A stretch of DNA of 18,625 nucleotides from Ruminococcaceae bacterium UBA1691 (GTDB lineage: Bacteria > Bacillota > Clostridia > Oscillospirales > Acutalibacteraceae): the NCBI GenBank assembly GCA_002320555.1, contig DCJV01000050.1, positions 1 through 18,625 on the forward strand. The letters are read 5' to 3'. Under the pieces are notes generated by a model, which saw nothing but the letters and a program-made list of their open reading frames with translations, searched no databases and was not told the DNA's origin. Shown here one piece after another: positions 6,758 through 15,061 of the stretch. Each line of letters opens with the position of its first letter. Positions within the stretch are counted from its first letter, which is position 1. A program made the position numbers and the translations under genes.

Positions 6758-7477
6758 TCATGATTCCGATTTCAGTTTTTTTAACAGAAAACCGAGTATG
6801 ATAACCGCAACCAAAAGAATGGCGGCCAAAGGCCACAGGTTGCTAAAAGAAAAGCCGTCGTCCGCCATCAATGTATATCCCCAAGTCGCGGGGAATATTG
6901 TTCCCACAACCCTCAAAGCTTTCGGGAGTAAATCAACAGAAAACAGAATCCCTGACAGCATAATGGATGGTAGAAATATCAGTTGTGAAATCATGGTAAG
7001 TTTTGCCTGTTTTTTCACCGCCAGCCCCAAGACGCTTCCAACACTTAATGATACTGCAATAAAAACGGCAAGTGAGCCAAAATACAACGGAAGGTTTGCC
7101 GGAGGTGTGGCATCAAAAGCAATGGGGGCGACAGAATATATGATCGCAGACATCAGCAACAGATGAATAAAAGTGGACAAAAACATTGAAACCAGACCAA
7201 GATACAGCGGTACCCCATTGGCCTTGTAAACTTTCTTGATATCACTTGCGTATGTCTCCACAAGGGAAGGCGGCAAGCCGATCAGCGCGCCCATGGATAC
7301 GCCCATTGCCGTCATGGATTGTATCAGCGTATCTTTAGCCTCCGGGTTCACGAATGTGAATATCCCGCCCATCATGGCAAAAAACAAAAGGGGAACCACA
7401 TAACAAGTAATCAGCAGTGACTTGCTGCGTATATCCAGTTTCCATTGCAGTGCCACTCCATATAAAAACGCACTCAA
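6758..7477 (-). CDS. ABC-2 type transporter permease
   Basis: The 239-residue product is a polytopic membrane protein with about six hydrophobic segments (near residues 20-42, 55-70, 93-117, 131-153, 160-180 and 213-232), typical of short ABC-2 permeases in drug or peptide export. It would pair with the ATPase encoded just upstream. The start is TTG at 7477, overlapping the ATPase stop by 4 nt (TTGA), with AGGGGG 8 nt before it; there is no better in-frame ATG nearby. Substrate cannot be told from sequence; the operon with a TipAS-like MerR regulator suggests efflux of a toxic small molecule. Base composition is visibly lower in GC than the flanking core genes. Confidence 0.9.
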   Translation of the reverse strand: MSAFLYGVALQWKLDIRSKSLLITCYVVPLLFFAMMGGIFTFVNPEAKDTLIQSMTAMGVSMGALIGLPPSLVETYASDIKKVYKANGVPLYLGLVSMFLSTFIHLLLMSAIIYSVAPIAFDATPPANLPLYFGSLAVFIAVSLSVGSVLGLAVKKQAKLTMISQLIFLPSIMLSGILFSVDLLPKALRVVGTIFPATWGYTLMADDGFSFSNLWPLAAILLVAVIILGFLLKKLKSES

Positions 7478-8289
7478 TTGCCATTCCCCCTCGCTATTTC
7501 AATAAAAAGCTGTTCAAGCGTTCCCCTGTCTATTTTAATGTCCAACACGGCAATGCCTCGCTGCTTAAAGCCTTCCAGCAAAGTCAGCATGGTATCGCCA
7601 ATATTGTCAGATTCAATGCTTTCATCGCCCTGTTCGGTTTTGATGTGAAGGGTATAGCGCTTGCCGATTTTTGCGGTCAATTCCGCGACAGTACCAAAAA
7701 AGGCAATATTGCCGTCATTCAGAATCGCAATATGGTCACACAGGCTTTCCACCTCCGCCATATCGTGGCTGGCCAAAATGATTGTCTTGCCCTGCGCTTT
7801 CAGTTTGCGGATTTGGTCGTGGAGTGCTATTCTGCCTTCCACATCAAGCCCGGCAGTCGGCTCATCAAGAAACACAATATCAGGATCGCTGATTAAGGCA
7901 AGGGCCAGGTGCAAACGCCGTTTTTGCCCCGTTGATAGTTCTACATACTGCTTTTTCGTCAGCTCGTTCATTCCGAGAGCGGCAAGCATAGAATCGTCTA
8001 TTTTCGCCTTATTCCATTTTGCAAATAACCGTACAGCTTCCATCGGCTTGATATGGGCCGGGAGAGACGCCGATTGCAACTGAATCCCCATTCTCCCATT
8101 CACTACGATGCTGCCGCTGTCATACTTGCGTAACCCCTCCATACATTCAAGCGCTGTGGTTTTGCCCGCGCCGTTTACGCCAAGCAATGCAAAAATTTCA
8201 CCTTTTATAACATGAAAAGTCACACCCTTCAGCACGGTATGATCGCCATAGCTTTTCTTTAGCCTGTCAATCTGTATGGCCAAGTTCAT
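7474..8289 (-). CDS. ABC transporter ATP-binding protein
   Basis: This 271-residue ATPase carries all the ABC hallmarks: Walker A GVNGAGKTT (37-45), a Q-loop near residues 70-72, signature LSTGQKRRL (118-126, S-T-G-Q rather than S-G-G-Q), Walker B IVFLDEPTAGLD (138-149) and the switch histidine in SHD (174-176). About 60 residues follow the core, as in CcmA-type exporter ATPases. The ATG overlaps the MerR gene stop by 4 nt (ATGA) and the gene overlaps the permease by 4 nt, so the three are translated as a coupled set. It powers the permease at the inner face of the membrane. The substrate is unknown. Confidence 0.95.
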   Translation of the reverse strand: MNLAIQIDRLKKSYGDHTVLKGVTFHVIKGEIFALLGVNGAGKTTALECMEGLRKYDSGSIVVNGRMGIQLQSASLPAHIKPMEAVRLFAKWNKAKIDDSMLAALGMNELTKKQYVELSTGQKRRLHLALALISDPDIVFLDEPTAGLDVEGRIALHDQIRKLKAQGKTIILASHDMAEVESLCDHIAILNDGNIAFFGTVAELTAKIGKRYTLHIKTEQGDESIESDNIGDTMLTLLEGFKQRGIAVLDIKIDRGTLEQLFIEIARGNGN

Positions 8290-9086
8290 TTAAGCGCCTC
8301 CTCAAATGGATGGATTCCCAACTTTGTAAAATAAGCATCTAAAGCCGGTTCGATATACGCATTGACAATCATCTGTTTTTGTTTCCACTCATTATCCAAT
8401 CCATCAAAGTTGCCCATCTCTATCAGTTTAGGCAGCATACTCATGTCCCCACCCGTAAATTCCAGAATCATTTCCCAAAATGTTTTTGCAAAGTTCTGCC
8501 CCCTTTCGCTTTCGGGTGGCACGCCGTCTTTTTGAAGCTGTATCGCCTCATCTTGCAGGCGGTTGAAAGTTTCTATCATTGCTAAGCCGCTATCCTGATC
8601 GAAGCGGCTCCGAATATGGTCAAGGGTCGTATCATCGAAATGCTTGATCAGCCAGTAGAATTCATTTTTCATTTGCAGGTTTACGATAATATCGGCGTAT
8701 TTTTTGAAATCCACCGATTGCATTTGCAACACTTCCGCTCGTAACGCCTCTATCTCCCTTAGGGATTCTGACAGGGCTTCCATCTTTTCCTGAATAACAG
8801 CGGCTTGCTCTGCAAGCGCGCCCGCAACATCGGCAGGGGTATCAAGAGAAATCAGGCGATTTTTGATAGCATCCAATGAAAACCCTAAATGTTTCAGGGA
8901 TAGAATTTGATGAAGCTGAACCAAATCTTTGTCGGTATAGAGCCTGCGGCCTCCTTCACTCTCTGCCGATGGTGAAAGCAGGCCTTCTCTGTCGTAGTAT
9001 TGCAGGGTGCGAACGGTGATACCCATTTTCTTTGCCACCACGCCCACGGTCATATACCCTTGCGGTATCGCTTTGTTGTTTGACAT
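8286..9086 (-). CDS. MerR-family regulator with TipAS-like effector domain
   Basis: The 266-residue protein starts with a MerR winged-helix domain (about residues 12-80: TVGVVAKKMGITVRTLQYYDR and the wing GGRRLY), followed by a coiled-coil dimerisation helix (about 85-125). The C-terminal part of about 130 helical residues resembles the TipAS antibiotic-recognition domain. It should bend and activate its own promoter on binding a drug-like ligand, switching on the ABC exporter that follows. I choose the ATG at 9086, preceded by AAGGTGATT, over the ATG at 9107, because the latter falls inside the -10 hexamer and would not be transcribed. The gene begins the three-gene operon. The TipAS assignment rests on helical content, length and operon context, so it is less certain than the MerR domain. 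Confidence 0.92.
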   Translation of the reverse strand: MSNNKAIPQGYMTVGVVAKKMGITVRTLQYYDREGLLSPSAESEGGRRLYTDKDLVQLHQILSLKHLGFSLDAIKNRLISLDTPADVAGALAEQAAVIQEKMEALSESLREIEALRAEVLQMQSVDFKKYADIIVNLQMKNEFYWLIKHFDDTTLDHIRSRFDQDSGLAMIETFNRLQDEAIQLQKDGVPPESERGQNFAKTFWEMILEFTGGDMSMLPKLIEMGNFDGLDNEWKQKQMIVNAYIEPALDAYFTKLGIHPFEEALK

Positions 9087-9105
9087 TTTAATCACCTTTG
9101 TTTGC

Positions 9106-9137
9106 ATTATAACTCATTACCTTACGTCACAAGCAAG
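9106..9137 (-). promoter_or_regulatory. MerR-type promoter/operator of the efflux operon
   Basis: On the minus strand, TTGCTT (9131-9136) and a perfect TATAAT (9106-9111) are separated by 19 bp, the over-long spacer typical of promoters activated by MerR proteins through DNA distortion. An imperfect dyad on the plus strand, CTTACGTCACAAGCAAG (9121-9137), spans the -35 side of the spacer with 5 of 7 arm positions paired and is the likely operator. This supports autoregulation of the regulator-ATPase-permease operon. Confidence 0.7.
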
Positions 9138-9330
9138 ACTTCTTTTCATTTTTCTGTATATTTTACAAACCGGCAACCGATACCAACAGGTACATTTTTC
9201 CATTTTTATAGATTAAGCTCTTCAGGCAAATCCGCAAAAACGCTTGTAGGCGGAAGGCGCCATTTCCCCGGAAACGCCCCCCTGTGGGGGCGGCTACGCA
9301 TTCTGCGAACGCTGAAAAACCGTAAGAAGT

Positions 9331-9386
9331 GGAAAAGAAAAACTCTATGTAGATATCTAACCATCCACATAGAGTTTTTCATTTCC
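9331..9386 (-). terminator. Long inverted repeat, possible bidirectional terminator after secA
   Basis: Arms 9337-9350 and 9367-9380 are perfectly complementary over 14 bp (16-nt loop) and can be extended about 6 more bp with one mismatch. The outer part is A5 on one side and T5 on the other, so on either strand the hairpin ends in a U tract; as a secA terminator it would lie about 110 bp past the stop. The rest of the 9137-9491 spacer holds a GC-rich hairpin (9275-9292) without a U tract and no gene I can support. A miniature mobile element is the other reading. Confidence 0.6.
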
Positions 9387-9491
9387 CGTTCACTTGGCGT
9401 AAGTCCATATTTTCTCGATACTTTTTTATGGCTCACTGCCATTCAAACTGCCTCTTTTACCAGTGCATTCTGCCGGATCAAAGCATATCTC

Positions 9492-12260
9492 TTACCGGTT
9501 CCGGTTCGCCGCAGCGGCCTTTGCTGCCTCGGCCTGATCCGCCTGCATGTGGCACTTCTTATATTTTTTGCCGCTGCCACAGTAGCACGGATCGTTCGGG
9601 CCTGGTTTTTTCTCCTTGCGCACCGGGCGCGCTTTATCGGAGCCGTCGCTTGCGCCGCTCGTGGAGGTGATCTTCGCCTGCTGCTCGCGGCGGACATCCT
9701 CTTCGCTGCGTACCGGCACCGTCAGCATGATGCGTACCGTGCCCTCGCGGATTGCGGCGGTCATCTCATCGAACATATCGAAGCTCTCCAGCCGGAAGGC
9801 GACCACCGGGTCCTGCTGGCCGTACGCGCGCAGTCCGATGCCTTTTTTCAGCTCGTCAAGCGCATCGATATGCTCCATCCAGCGCGCGTCAACATTGTCG
9901 AGCAGCACCTTGCGCTCGAGCTGGCGCATAATTTCCGGCGTAAATTTCTCTTCACGCTCATTATAGAGCGCATGCGCGCGCTCAATCAGTGTATCCTGCA
10001 GCGCATCGCGGTCGATATCGCCCTCGATGTCCTCGGGCTTTACCAGCCATTTGTAATTTTCACACAGCGCTTTCGCGTTCCAGTCCGCCTTCTCGTTGCT
10101 CGCCGGGCAGTACAGATCGACCGCCTGCGTGATCGTCTCATCAATCATCTTCAGGATCGTGGGCTTCAGGTCTTCGCCATCGAGCACCATGTCACGCTGC
10201 TTATAGATCAGTTCGCGCTGGCGGTTGATGACATCGTCGAACTGTAATACATTTTTACGAATGGCAAAGTTGCGGGATTCCACCTTGCGCTGCGCGCTCT
10301 CGATGGAATTGGAGACGAGCTTTAATTCAATCGGTGCGTCCTCCAGCCCTCGGGCCGCAAAGGAATCGGCAAGGTTCGCCATCCGGTCGCCGCCGAACAG
10401 GCGGAACAGGTCGTCCTGCAGGGAGAGATAGAACCGGCTCTCACCGGGATCCCCCTGACGGCCGGAACGGCCGCGCAGCTGGTTATCGATCCGGCGGGAT
10501 TCGTGCCGCTCCGTGCCGATGATGAACAGGCCACCCGCCGCGCGTACCTTGTCCGCCTCCTCGGCGATCTCGTCCTTATATTTCTGGTTGAGCTCTGTGA
10601 AGGTGCGGCGTGCATCCAGGATCTCCTGATCGTCCGTCTCCGCGAAGCCGGTCGCCTCGCTGATGAGCTCCTCGCGGATCTGCATGCGGCGCATCTCCGC
10701 CTTGGCAAGATATTCAGAATTACCGCCGAGCATGATATCGGTGCCGCGGCCCGCCATATTCGTCGCGATCGTCACCGCGCCGGATTTACCGGCCTGTGCG
10801 ATGATCTCCGCTTCCTTCTCATGATATTTCGCATTGAGGACTTCATGTTTGATATGGCGCTTTTTGAGCATCGCGCTCAATAACTCCGATTTTTCAATGG
10901 AGATTGTGCCGACCAGCACGGGCTGGCCCTTCTTGTGACATTCCTCGATCTGATCGATGACAGCTTTATATTTTGCCTCTGTCGTCGCGTAAACCGCGTC
11001 CGGATGGTCATCGCGGATCATCGGCTTATTCGTGGGAATCTCAACCGCGTCGAGCTTGTAAATCTCCTGGAATTCCTCGCTCTCTGTCATCGCCGTACCG
11101 GTCATACCGGAGAGCTTTGTATATAGGCGGAAATAATTTTGGAAGGTGATGGTCGCCAGCGTCTTATTCTCTGACTCGACCTTAACTCCCTCCTTGGCCT
11201 CGATCGCCTGATGAAGGCCTTCGCTGTAACGGCGGCCGAGCATAATACGGCCTGTAAATTCGTCAACAATGAGCACCTGCCCATCCTTCACCACATAGTC
11301 AACGTCGCGGCGCATGACGCCCTGTGCACGGATGGCCATATTGATATGGTGCTGCAGGGTGACATTGTCGAGATCCATCAGGTTCTCCACATGGAAATAG
11401 GCCTCCGCCTTTTTCACGCCCTCCTTGGTGAGCACCGCCGTCTTCGCCTTTTCATCGACGATATAGTCGGCGTCTGCCTCTTCCTCCGCATTCTTCTTGG
11501 TATCCTGCTCCTTGATGCGCACTACCTTCAGGCGCTTGGCAAATTCGTTCGCCTGGCGATAGAGGTCCGTGGAGGCGTCGCCCTTGCCGGAGATGATCAA
11601 CGGCGTGCGCGCCTCGTCGATCAAAATGGAGTCGACCTCGTCGACGATGCCGAAATTGTGGCCGCGCTGGACTTTCAGCTCTTTATAGGGCACCATGTTG
11701 TCGCGCAGGTAATCGAAGCCCATCTCATTGTTGGTGCCGTATGTGATATCCGCCGCATAGGCCTCGCGCCGCTCGGCGTCGTTTTTCTCATGTACGATCA
11801 AACCCACCTTGAGCCCCAGGAAGCGGTAAACCTTGCCCATCCACTCCGAGTCTCGCCGGGCGAGGTAATCGTTGACCGTGACCACATGAACGCCTTTGCC
11901 GGATAACGCATTCAGATACGCCGGCAGGGTGGCAACCAGCGTTTTGCCTTCACCGGTTTTCATCTCGGCGATGCGGCCCTGATGCAGGATGATGCCGCCG
12001 ACGACCTGCACGGGGAAGTGTTTCATCCCCAGCACGCGCCAAGAGGCCTCGCGGCAGGCGGCAAAGGCATCCGGCAGGATATCGTCGAGCGTCTCTCCGT
12101 TTGCGAGCCGCGCTTTCAGCGCCGGAGTCACTGCTTGCAGCTCCTCATCCGTTTTGGCGGCATACTGTTCCTCCAAAGCGAGGACCTTGTCCCGCAGGGG
12201 AAGGATGCGTTTGACTTCTTTAGCGGAATAATCGCCAAACATTTTTTTCAAAAATCCCAT
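9492..12260 (-). CDS. secA: Preprotein translocase motor ATPase SecA
   Basis: SecA drives unfolded preproteins through the SecYEG channel using ATP. The 922-residue protein is full length. It has nucleotide-binding domain 1 with Walker A MKTGEGKT (100-107) and DEVDSILIDEARTP (207-220), the preprotein cross-linking domain, the second motor domain (GRGTDIMLGG and LRGRSGRQGDPG), the helical scaffold, and a C-terminal zinc-binding SEC-C tail (C892, C894, C903, H904) that contacts SecB or ribosomes in other bacteria. I use the ATG at 12260, where proteins of the family begin (MGFLKK); GAGGAGA lies 9 nt upstream. An ATG at 12323 would add 21 residues from the leader. It is monocistronic here, with prfB far downstream instead of adjacent. 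Confidence 0.98.
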   Translation of the reverse strand: MGFLKKMFGDYSAKEVKRILPLRDKVLALEEQYAAKTDEELQAVTPALKARLANGETLDDILPDAFAACREASWRVLGMKHFPVQVVGGIILHQGRIAEMKTGEGKTLVATLPAYLNALSGKGVHVVTVNDYLARRDSEWMGKVYRFLGLKVGLIVHEKNDAERREAYAADITYGTNNEMGFDYLRDNMVPYKELKVQRGHNFGIVDEVDSILIDEARTPLIISGKGDASTDLYRQANEFAKRLKVVRIKEQDTKKNAEEEADADYIVDEKAKTAVLTKEGVKKAEAYFHVENLMDLDNVTLQHHINMAIRAQGVMRRDVDYVVKDGQVLIVDEFTGRIMLGRRYSEGLHQAIEAKEGVKVESENKTLATITFQNYFRLYTKLSGMTGTAMTESEEFQEIYKLDAVEIPTNKPMIRDDHPDAVYATTEAKYKAVIDQIEECHKKGQPVLVGTISIEKSELLSAMLKKRHIKHEVLNAKYHEKEAEIIAQAGKSGAVTIATNMAGRGTDIMLGGNSEYLAKAEMRRMQIREELISEATGFAETDDQEILDARRTFTELNQKYKDEIAEEADKVRAAGGLFIIGTERHESRRIDNQLRGRSGRQGDPGESRFYLSLQDDLFRLFGGDRMANLADSFAARGLEDAPIELKLVSNSIESAQRKVESRNFAIRKNVLQFDDVINRQRELIYKQRDMVLDGEDLKPTILKMIDETITQAVDLYCPASNEKADWNAKALCENYKWLVKPEDIEGDIDRDALQDTLIERAHALYNEREEKFTPEIMRQLERKVLLDNVDARWMEHIDALDELKKGIGLRAYGQQDPVVAFRLESFDMFDEMTAAIREGTVRIMLTVPVRSEEDVRREQQAKITSTSGASDGSDKARPVRKEKKPGPNDPCYCGSGKKYKKCHMQADQAEAAKAAAANRNR

Positions 12261-12391
12261 TTTACCAGTCTCCTCAGTATGGTTTTGGAAAAGCCCCAAC
12301 TTTAAATTTGGCAATCCCATCATGCCGCCTTACCTCTGTTTCCATTCACGATAAAAGGGACGGCAGACATAAAAATCCACAATGTTTTTTC

Positions 12392-12400
12392 ATTATAGCA
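12392..12400 (-). promoter_or_regulatory. Extended -10 promoter of secA
   Basis: On the minus strand TGCTATAAT forms a perfect extended -10 element; I see no good -35 at 16-18 bp, which extended -10 promoters can do without. The start would be near 12386, giving a leader of about 125 nt. The rest of the 12261-12587 divergent spacer is AT-rich; I could not find a convincing promoter for the plus-strand gene at 12588. Confidence 0.6.
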
Positions 12401-12587
12401 CACCCCCTTCAAAAAATATATAACTTTTTAATGAATTTCCTTTTTACCGCCAGGTGTTCAAGTACGGCACGAATTTTCCAAAAATTTTCAGAAGAAAAGC
12501 CCGCCGTTTCAATCAGAAAATGCAGATACTGAACCCTGTAAAGGATTGCCGCTGGGCGGTCTGAATTCATAAAAGGGAGGGAGCCAT

Positions 12588-14801
12588 ATGAAAGCCACAC
12601 ATCCCGCAAAACGGGCTGTTCCGGTTTTCCTGTGCCTGTGCCTGGCCGTTTGCTGCCTCCTGCCCGCCATTGCCACTGCTACGCAGCGCAGTGCTTCTGC
12701 CGCTCAAATGAAGCTCTGTATTCTGTCTGACCTGCATTATCTGGCCGCTTCCGATCAAGCTATAGCAACCGGTAACGATCTAAGGCTATATGGCGAAAGC
12801 GTCCCAGCGGCGGAAGAAGCGATTGAAGCCGTCATTCGCGAGCGTCCGGACGTACTGATCCTCACAGGCGATCTGACGAGCAACGGAGAACGAGCCAGCG
12901 CAGAAGAACTGGCGCAGAAGATGAAAAAGGTGGAGCAGGCAGGCATTCGGGTCTATGTGATCAACGGGGACTGCGACGTACGCTCTGGCGGGCTGTCTCC
13001 CTCCGAATTTCGGAATCTTTTCTGGGCGTACGGCTATGACGGCGCGGACGATGCGGCCTACTATCAGCCGCCGGGCACAGACGATGCCAATGCCGTCCAG
13101 GGCGGGCTCTCCTATTCGGTATCTCCAAAGCCGGGCGTCCGCCTGCTGATGATCGACAATGAGGCCTACACGGACGACTGCCCCTCAGAGTCCGGCGGTA
13201 CGATCTCCGACGGGCTCATGAACTGGATTCTCCAGCAGGTAAAAAAGGCCCGGCAAAACGGTGAAACCCTAATTGCTGGCATGCATCGCCCCCTTTTGCC
13301 CCATAAATCCGGCACAATCTCTGACGCCCTGAACGGTGCCATCGATCACGGCACCAAAATCGCGCAGCGCTTTGCCGACGCAGGCCTCTCCTATTTATTT
13401 ACCGGGCACATGCACGAAACGGACGTTGCAAAATATACCTCTCCAAAGGGAAACTGGCTGCTGGACATGGAGACCGGTTCTCTCGTGACCTACGGCGCGC
13501 CAATCCGCACCGCCACGGTGGAAGGGACGCAAATTACCCTGACCTCAGAAAGTGTGAAAGAGATACTCTGGAAAGGGCAGCGCATTGATTACCAGGAGCA
13601 CCTGCATCAAAGCCTTTTTTCGGATACAGCCTTTTCCAGCTATGCGATGCGCTTTCTGGACAGCCCACTGGAGACGTTGGAAACGAACGGGCTCAAAAAA
13701 GGCATTGAACAAATCGCCCAAACAGGCGATCTCGATTCCGCAATCCGGAAAGTGATCCAATCTGCGCTGCAAAGCCCCCTCTCGCTGGATCTCGGCGGGA
13801 AGCTGCAGCTGCAGCTTCGGCTTGACGGAACAGATACTGTTATCATCGAGAGCTCCGCCTCTTTTCTCCTGCCGGCCTTGCGGCTTTCCATTTCCGAAAA
13901 CCTGATTCCCATGGTACACGATTTATTTTCTCAGATCGATGCACAATGGCTTGCAAAGGATGCTTCGGGGAAAAGTCCGCTTCGGAGGGAAATAGAGCAA
14001 CTTGTTTCAAAGCTCTGTGCAAACGTTCTTTCGGAATCCTCAGATGGCAGGCCCTACACAGTCAATGATTTTTTGACGGATATGATGCTCACCCATAACG
14101 TTGGGCAGGAATCGCCCGACGAGCGCGCCGCTGCGCTGCTTGAACAGTTGAACCCGGCGCTGACGCGCGCGCTGCTCACAGAGCAGATTCTGCCCGCTGC
14201 CGCGTCGCTCTGCCAGAAAATTCTAAACGACTTGAAGCTGGATACCTCCTTTCTCTCTGCCAACGCGGGCGCGCTATGGAAGCCCGCGCTGGGATTGATT
14301 TCCTCCACGCGTGCAGGAACCCTGGCAAAGCTTGCCGGGTTCTTCGCCTCGGACACTCTGCAAAAAGCCTTAACGGAAGAGCGTGTTCGCCGGATTGGAG
14401 CGGCTGTTTCCGGCCTTGCCTCCGGGTTTTATATCGATACGCAAGGGATTGATGATCGAGTAGACGGCACCGGTGTCCGGTATACAGACGGAAACGGCGT
14501 TTTTTTGTCGGACGGATATGAGGAATCGGAGAGCGTATTGTCCTCACAGCCTGCCACGGTTCAGGATACACGGCCGGCATCCCACGCCGCACAAGCTGTT
14601 CCAAATTCCAAAAGCGTGCCTTCCATATCCCGAGAGGCCGCGGTCTCCGTCCCATCCCCTTCAACCATCGCGTCTTTCCATCCGGATGCACATAAACAGG
14701 CGTCTGATACCGCTGCTGCGGTTTTCTCTCCGGCTACGCTCTCGGCCATCCTGTTTATGGCAGCCGCGGCCTTTGCCGTATCCGATGTTCGAAGGTTGTG
14801 A
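12588..14801 (+). CDS. Secreted, membrane-anchored metallophosphoesterase with altered GNHD motif
   Basis: The 737-residue product begins with a signal peptide (basic start, hydrophobic core at about 10-30, likely cleavage near ATA or SAA before residue 40) and ends with a hydrophobic segment (about 713-731) followed by RRL, suggesting C-terminal anchoring. Residues 41-300 form a calcineurin-type phosphoesterase domain with SDLH (47-50), GD (94-95), MH (232-233) and GHMH (273-276). The GNHD motif reads GDCD (127-130), losing the metal-binding Asn and the catalytic His. The roughly 400 residues after the domain are unassigned, with an S/P/A-rich linker before the anchor. The ATG follows GGGAGGGAG. 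Substrate is unknown; activity may be reduced or changed. It is divergent from secA and co-oriented with the glycolytic genes. Confidence 0.88.
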   Translation: MKATHPAKRAVPVFLCLCLAVCCLLPAIATATQRSASAAQMKLCILSDLHYLAASDQAIATGNDLRLYGESVPAAEEAIEAVIRERPDVLILTGDLTSNGERASAEELAQKMKKVEQAGIRVYVINGDCDVRSGGLSPSEFRNLFWAYGYDGADDAAYYQPPGTDDANAVQGGLSYSVSPKPGVRLLMIDNEAYTDDCPSESGGTISDGLMNWILQQVKKARQNGETLIAGMHRPLLPHKSGTISDALNGAIDHGTKIAQRFADAGLSYLFTGHMHETDVAKYTSPKGNWLLDMETGSLVTYGAPIRTATVEGTQITLTSESVKEILWKGQRIDYQEHLHQSLFSDTAFSSYAMRFLDSPLETLETNGLKKGIEQIAQTGDLDSAIRKVIQSALQSPLSLDLGGKLQLQLRLDGTDTVIIESSASFLLPALRLSISENLIPMVHDLFSQIDAQWLAKDASGKSPLRREIEQLVSKLCANVLSESSDGRPYTVNDFLTDMMLTHNVGQESPDERAAALLEQLNPALTRALLTEQILPAAASLCQKILNDLKLDTSFLSANAGALWKPALGLISSTRAGTLAKLAGFFASDTLQKALTEERVRRIGAAVSGLASGFYIDTQGIDDRVDGTGVRYTDGNGVFLSDGYEESESVLSSQPATVQDTRPASHAAQAVPNSKSVPSISREAAVSVPSPSTIASFHPDAHKQASDTAAAVFSPATLSAILFMAAAAFAVSDVRRL

Positions 14802-14911
14802 GCTTACGTTGCGAGTGCCACGCGTCATATGGAATCATTCTAGAGCGATATGCCTCACCAGTATGACAGTTTTTTAACAATCTTCGCCTTCAGGTTTAGG
14901 CCCTTTGCTAC

Positions 14912-14940
14912 TTGCAAATTATTCCGTCGTGTTATACAAT
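14912..14940 (+). promoter_or_regulatory. Sigma-A promoter of the pgk-tpiA-gpmI cluster
   Basis: TTGCAA (14912-14917) and TACAAT (14935-14940) are separated by 17 bp, in an AT-rich stretch between the metallophosphoesterase gene and pgk. The transcript would start near 14947 and carry a leader of about 115 nt. No clear terminator for the preceding gene is visible between 14802 and 14911. Confidence 0.75.
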
Positions 14941-14988
14941 AATTACCGTGTAAAATACCAAATAAAAGCCAAAAACAGATGTAAAACA

Positions 14989-15040
14989 GGGGCAGGGAAG
15001 CTTTGACCGGCACAGCCTTCCGATGATCCGGAACCCGCCC
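14989..15040 (+). other. Potentially structured pgk leader segment
   Basis: Just before the pgk ribosome binding site, GGGC (14990-14993) can pair with GCCC (15037-15040), enclosing GGAAGCT (14996-15002) paired with AGCCTTCC (15014-15021, one bulge). A competing small hairpin TTCCG/CGGAA (15018-15022 with 15029-15033) uses some of the same bases. It matches no riboswitch class I recognise and may be chance structure. Confidence 0.3.
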
Positions 15041-15061
15041 AGACGAAAGGAATGGTCATTC

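Noticed and set aside
9275..9292. GC-rich 7-bp hairpin as a second terminator
   Set aside because: No U tract follows on either strand.
9206..9442. Minus-strand frame of 78 codons between secA and the MerR gene
   Set aside because: A weak AGAGG precedes its ATG and its first residues look protein-like, but it reads through the perfect inverted repeat and a GC-rich hairpin and resembles nothing known.
9102..10247. Long plus-strand open frame opposite the end of secA
   Set aside because: It is the antisense shadow of GC-rich secA, has no convincing ribosome binding site, and its translation is rich in R/A/L as expected from such a shadow.
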